NCBI GenBank assembly: GCA_029747585.1
Contig: JAPEVF010000474.1
Location: 1 to 35,342, forward strand
Source of the DNA: Pleurotus djamor
Lineage: Eukaryota > Basidiomycota > Agaricomycetes > Agaricales > Pleurotaceae
Direction: 5' to 3'
DNA length: 35,342 nt
The translations under genes were made by a program, and so were the position numbers. Below the pieces are notes generated by a model. It saw only the letters and a list, made by a program, of their open reading frames with translations, was not told the origin of the DNA and did not search any database. Shown one piece after another: positions 31,750 through 35,342 of this stretch (positions within the stretch are counted from its first letter, which is position 1; every line of letters begins with the position of its first letter).

Positions 31750-31968
31750 ATGCGTTTCACCCAGGTGCTCGTCTTTGCCACCATAATGCTCTCGGGCTCA
31801 GCCCTTGCCGCTCCGGCGCAGGACATCAAAAAGCTTCCACCGCCGCCATCAAACATCGGGTGCCTCGACACAATCGCCTATGTTGGGAAAGCAATCGTCC
31901 ATAATATTAAGGAGACTGTTAAGGAGGGTGTTAAGAGCTGTCTGCCGAAGAGCTCGTACGCAGGTTGA
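31750..31968 (+). CDS. Very small secreted protein, 72 residues
   Basis: A single exon. The signal peptide MRFTQVLVFATIMLSGSALA ends in a good cleavage site (ALA). The mature part is about 52 residues, APAQDIKKLPPPPSNIGCLD and then a lysine-rich helix with NIKETVKEGVKSC. C38 and C64 could form one disulfide. No family recognised. Position right after the hydrophobin, same strand, fits a surface-protein neighbourhood but does not prove a shared role. A short frame, but signal peptide quality and amphipathic pattern support it. Confidence 0.6.
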   Translation: MRFTQVLVFATIMLSGSALAAPAQDIKKLPPPPSNIGCLDTIAYVGKAIVHNIKETVKEGVKSCLPKSSYAG

Positions 31969-32251
31969 TGGGATCCTCTGTATACCTTCAGAGGGATGAC
32001 CGAATTTAATGAGGATCTACCAAGAGTCTGACGCTGCGCCGTTCCACTATCAGTAGCTTCAAGCTGATGGTATCACCACGCATCTACTTCGCGCCACATA
32101 CTCTTTCCCTCGTAAGCCAGCACCCAGAAGCACTCCCCATTTNCCCCCCTGATCATTCTCCTGACGTTTCGCCCCCCACATGACTAAAACGGTTGTTCAC
32201 TTCTCGTTCGCACTTACCTTTGACTTACCTTCCCCACCGATCGCCGCTGGC

Positions 32252-33404
32252 ATGGCTCTACTTCCGTTCGAGCTGTGGGATATCATAGCAGACAGTTCTG
32301 ATCTCCATACAAAGCTCAATTTGCTTCTTGTTTCTCGTCAAATGCGCAAATTCACTGACCCCAGCTTCCTGAGGACAGTCAAGCTTGTCGTTGTAGACCC
32401 ACGTCCCCACCGCTCGCCATTGGTCTCGTTTCACAAGTACATCTTCTTGAATGAAGAACGCCGCGCTTTTACCCGGTCTTTTACCCTCGTTTACCCTCAT
32501 ACGGCTCCCCCCGCGCTGGACATCCAACTGATCGATGAACTACTTTCATCTTTCCTCCATATGTTTTCGCTTTCGTTAGACTTCTGCTACTACGAGCCAG
32601 ACATGTGCGGACATATCTCTTCTTTGCACAGCGGGACAGAGGGTCGAAAAATTGTCAGCCTTTTGAAGAGCTTCTCGTTGGTCGCAATTCACGGAAGCCG
32701 TATCGATCTTACTCAGTTGCTCTCTACTCAACCGGAGTTGGAGCATCTGGCTATTTCGGACTACTCTTGCACACTCGGGAAAGTCGATCCAGAACTGAAA
32801 CAACTCCGCGCGTTCGAAGGGGATATCAACTCTTTGATAGAATCAAACACGTCCACCTTGAGCTTGCTGCAAAGCCTACGCTCATCAATGTACATCGTCA
32901 GCCCCCGTCGATTACCAGCGATGAGCTCGCTGCGTAGCCTATCCTGCGCGTACCCCAAATCACAAGAGATGGATATGCTAAGATCGTGTGCACCGAATTT
33001 GAGATTCTTAGAAATACATGTGCGTTTTACGCCGTTCAAATCTGTGTGCCCTGATATTAATAAGTTGCTTGCATATCTAGACACCCACAGGATGGACGGA
33101 TTTTTCGAAAGCGTTTTTCACGACAATTACTCACATCCGTCTCGCATCCGACGCCCCGTGGTCCCAAGCCCAGGCGCGTGATGCTTTCAACGCTACAGAA
33201 ACACCTCCGTCGCTGGTTTGCATTGAGTTTCCAAAGACAGCAATCCGGTATTCGTTCAATATCCGAGCCACATCGACGCAAGCGAGGCATCTTGCTATCA
33301 GGTACTTCAGGGACCTTGAGGGCCCCGTCGATGTTGAATGGGATTGTAAGGCAGAAGATATATGGTACCATGACTGGGAAAGAGATGTCCATATCGTTGA
33401 TTAG
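32252..33404 (+). CDS. F-box-like protein, family copy D3
   Basis: Two exons, 32252-33019 and 33081-33404, give 363 residues. The head MALLPFELWDIIADSSDLHT followed by LLLVSRQMRKFTDPSFLRTV, the middle SLDFCYYEP and LEHLAISDYSCTLG, and the intron position all match D1. After the intron come LASDAPWSQAQARDAFNATE, TPPSLVCIEFPK and the signature VEWDCKAEDIWYHDWERDV. The join is confirmed by D1: reading through the intron gives an unrelated tail, while the spliced frame matches D1 residue by residue. D3 is closer to D1 than to D2. It faces E2, as D2 faces E1. Possible ubiquitin-ligase adaptor by its weak F-box; otherwise unknown. Confidence 0.8.
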
Positions 33405-34050
33405 GTATGTTTCACACTCTAGGCCTATTGGACGAATCAAGTAATCAACCCGTCCATCAGACTTTGGTTTTCCATCGCACGCATAACAGACCAGTTAGTT
33501 GAATCATGCTCTGTGCTTGTTTACAACCATTGAATGGTCCGTATCCACTATTGTGTCAGCTTGGCCGGTAAATCGATCAAGTCCAAAAGCCACGACAGCT
33601 TCACCACTCCATCCAACTGTGATCGCCGAATCAGACCATGGAGTAGATGCAGGAAGAAATTGTCGGCCCACCACCCCTACTCATTACCATTCTTGGGGCT
33701 CACTCAATTCAATTTTCCTAAATAATGATTTTCCCTGACGCGTCAGTTGCGTCGCACGCCGATAATACCTCAAGGTGTTTGATGTGATCTTCCAAGATAA
33801 GTACACGCTGTCAAGCCAAAAGAACATCACCTATGCCCCAGGTTGCTCTAGAAGCTTGGATCAAACTGCTCGAGGTATAGGAATCAGCCATTCACACTCT
33901 TTTCACAAGTACATGGTAGGGTTGAAGTTCACAACGGGGCAAATTAAGCAGGCTAAACGGGAGGATCAAGCGGAGAAACGAAGATCCACGGTGATTTTAG
34001 CCTCAGTTGTCGAATGGTTGATCAAAGTCTGATCCTACGTCGTGCTTGTG
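33405..34050. other. Convergent spacer between D3 and E2
   Basis: 646 bases between the stop codons of D3 (+) and E2 (-). No gene seen; should contain both 3' ends. The equivalent spacer between D2 and E1 is only 187 bases, so this copy has gained about 460 bases or the other lost them. No repeat ends are visible. Confidence 0.45.
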
Positions 34051-35089
34051 TCAGACGACGTGTATATAAATAGGCAAGGGACGCACCGGTTTCTTTGGCT
34101 GATTGGCGTTGATCTTGCAATCTGCATTGGGAACGCGTGGGTCACCCAATACTGGAGCTGATGTTAGAGCATATCTCACCGAACTGGACTTGCTCGGTGG
34201 CAAGGAACCTGAAGACGGAGAGAGCACTCAATGGAAATGAAACATTTTTCTTGGGTTGATTCTGCCAGAACCACTCAGAACTGACTCAAGATCAAGCTTA
34301 GAAGAAGGAACGCGCGTACATAATGATCTTCCAAAATGGAACTCCAGCGAACAGCTTTTGCTCCTTGGATAGCTCCAGTTTGCTCTCCTTTGTAGAAGCT
34401 TATGTCGTCGGTGTACTTAGCCGAGAAGGTAAAGGCGTCGTTGCCGCTATTTCGAAACATCTGGAAATCCTGTGAGTACGCGATGTTATCTTGAATGAGC
34501 TATCAGTATGTTGTAATTGGAAAAGCATAAGGGAGCGGGAGCGTACACTTCTGAGTGTCTCCGTCCTTGGTGCCGCTGTTGGAAGGGGGTAACTGCAGCA
34601 AGGAAGAGCCGCTGTATTTTTCAGAGACGGATACGTTGTATTGAATTTCAAGAGGCCACGACGGGGTCCAAGTAACTTCGGCAAAGTTCGTCGCAGTCTG
34701 GGCGGATCCAGAATGAGCCATCACAACGTAGATGGCTCCTCCGTTGGCGGCAAAGTCCGGGCCAGGGAGGGCATTGACCAGGTAGACATATGCATCAATT
34801 CTCCAGGTGAAAGTTGCTATGCGCGTTCGCCAACTATAGATGGTCTCGTTGGTGAAGGGCGTAAAGATTTGACTGAATGAAGGTGATTGATGAATTTGAC
34901 CCGTCAATTCAGTTGGTAAGAAGAACTTACTGTCGCCNAAAAAACAGTGCCAATTGGGGGTGAGAGTTTATTCATGTGTTCCCGGGGTATGCCAGTGGTG
35001 GGCGAAGTGTCAGCGGGTTCCTCTCCTTGTTGGTCGACAACGACGTTGTCTGTCTCATTTGAAGGGGAAGGGGGTGTGGTAGAGGACAT
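34051..35089 (-). CDS. Unrecognised conserved protein, family copy E2
   Basis: Five exons, 35089-34931, 34872-34547, 34489-34320, 34249-34180 and 34121-34051, give 264 residues once the undefined base 34938 is ignored. With that base counted, exon 1 goes out of frame just before TVFWRH. Without it, the reading matches TTFWRH of E1. The start is MSSTTPPSPSNETDNVVVDQ, then PREHMNKLSPPIGTVFWR. The core matches E1 closely: IATFTWRIDAYVYLVNALPG, GGAIYVVMAHSGSAQTATNF, SWPLEIQYNVSVSE, YSQDFQMFRNSGNDAFTFSA, DDISFYKGEQTG, VRWSSILEDHY. It shares all four intron positions and phases with E1. No signal peptide and no known domain. The conserved aromatic-rich core under divergent ends suggests a folded binding or structural domain. 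Confidence 0.75.
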
Positions 35090-35342
35090 CTGAGCTTGTA
35101 TCCGATGAGCATTCGTGAAGGTTGGGGCTATCAGATTATAAGCGCAAAAATTAAACTCGGATTGCACCACACGGTGGATCATACATGGGTCAGCTTGTCG
35201 AGACAGACNGATTGCAACTGTAAGTGCCAAGCCAAACCACCAGGATACTTCCTAGAACCAATCTTGGCATCAGGGGAAGAGGCGATTTCACGATTCATGA
35301 AGCGAAGTCGCATTTTACTGCATGGGCATTGATGAAATCACC
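35090..35342. other. 5' flank of E2 at the window edge
   Basis: 253 bases upstream of E2, including its promoter (an A/T-rich ATTATA at 35135-35140, about 46 bases before the ATG). One undefined base at 35209. No gene can be supported before the window ends. Confidence 0.4.

Noticed and set aside
1..35342. tRNA, rRNA, CRISPR or biosynthetic gene cluster
   Set aside because: No cloverleaf with GTTCRA box, no rRNA-like block, no spaced repeats and no synthase or P450-type genes were found on either strand by eye.

Overview
The window is fungal nuclear DNA, most likely from an agaricomycete (mushroom-forming basidiomycete). Genes are cut by many 47-75 base introns with GT..AG ends. The gene content also fits: an AA9 lytic polysaccharide monooxygenase with a CBM1, a class I hydrophobin, a Kre9/Knh1-like wall protein, a Git3-like receptor, MYND zinc-finger paralogues, F-box proteins and a chromovirus-type Ty3/gypsy element. 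No species is claimed. Exon models were built by hand from splice signals, reading phase and agreement between paralogues. Most real genes here cannot be read as single open frames.

Layout. 0.2-2 kb: mitochondrial ribosomal protein uS19m (-), divergent from a single-pass membrane protein (+). 2.3-6.8 kb: a tandem pair of MYND proteins (-) with the same four-exon structure. 7.3-13.7 kb: a transposon nest. It holds a MITE with 31-base inverted ends, then a 6,067-base Ty3/gypsy element (-) with visually identical 226-base LTRs and a CTTCC target duplication. A 449-base solo LTR from another family sits inside that element's reverse transcriptase. The nest has truncated an F-box gene (13.6-15.2 kb, -), whose last 16 codons are now LTR sequence.

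15.5-21.9 kb: a Kre9/Knh1-like GPI-type protein (+), about 2.1 kb without a firm gene, AA9-CBM1 (+) and a seven-helix receptor (+). 22.3-25.9 kb: two related F-box-like genes (families D1, D2, +) facing an unrecognised gene E1 (-). 26-32 kb: sparse, with a small secreted protein, a hydrophobin and a second small secreted protein, all (+). 32.2-35.1 kb: a third F-box-like gene (D3, +) facing a paralogue of the unrecognised gene (E2, -). The D-E convergent pair is therefore present twice.

The best candidate for something undescribed is the E family: about 260 residues, five exons, no signal peptide, and no resemblance to anything I know. Second is the D family, which carries a strongly conserved C-terminal W-[DE]-C..EDIW.HDWE.DV signature. 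Single N characters in the assembly behave like spurious one-base insertions at both places where this can be tested.
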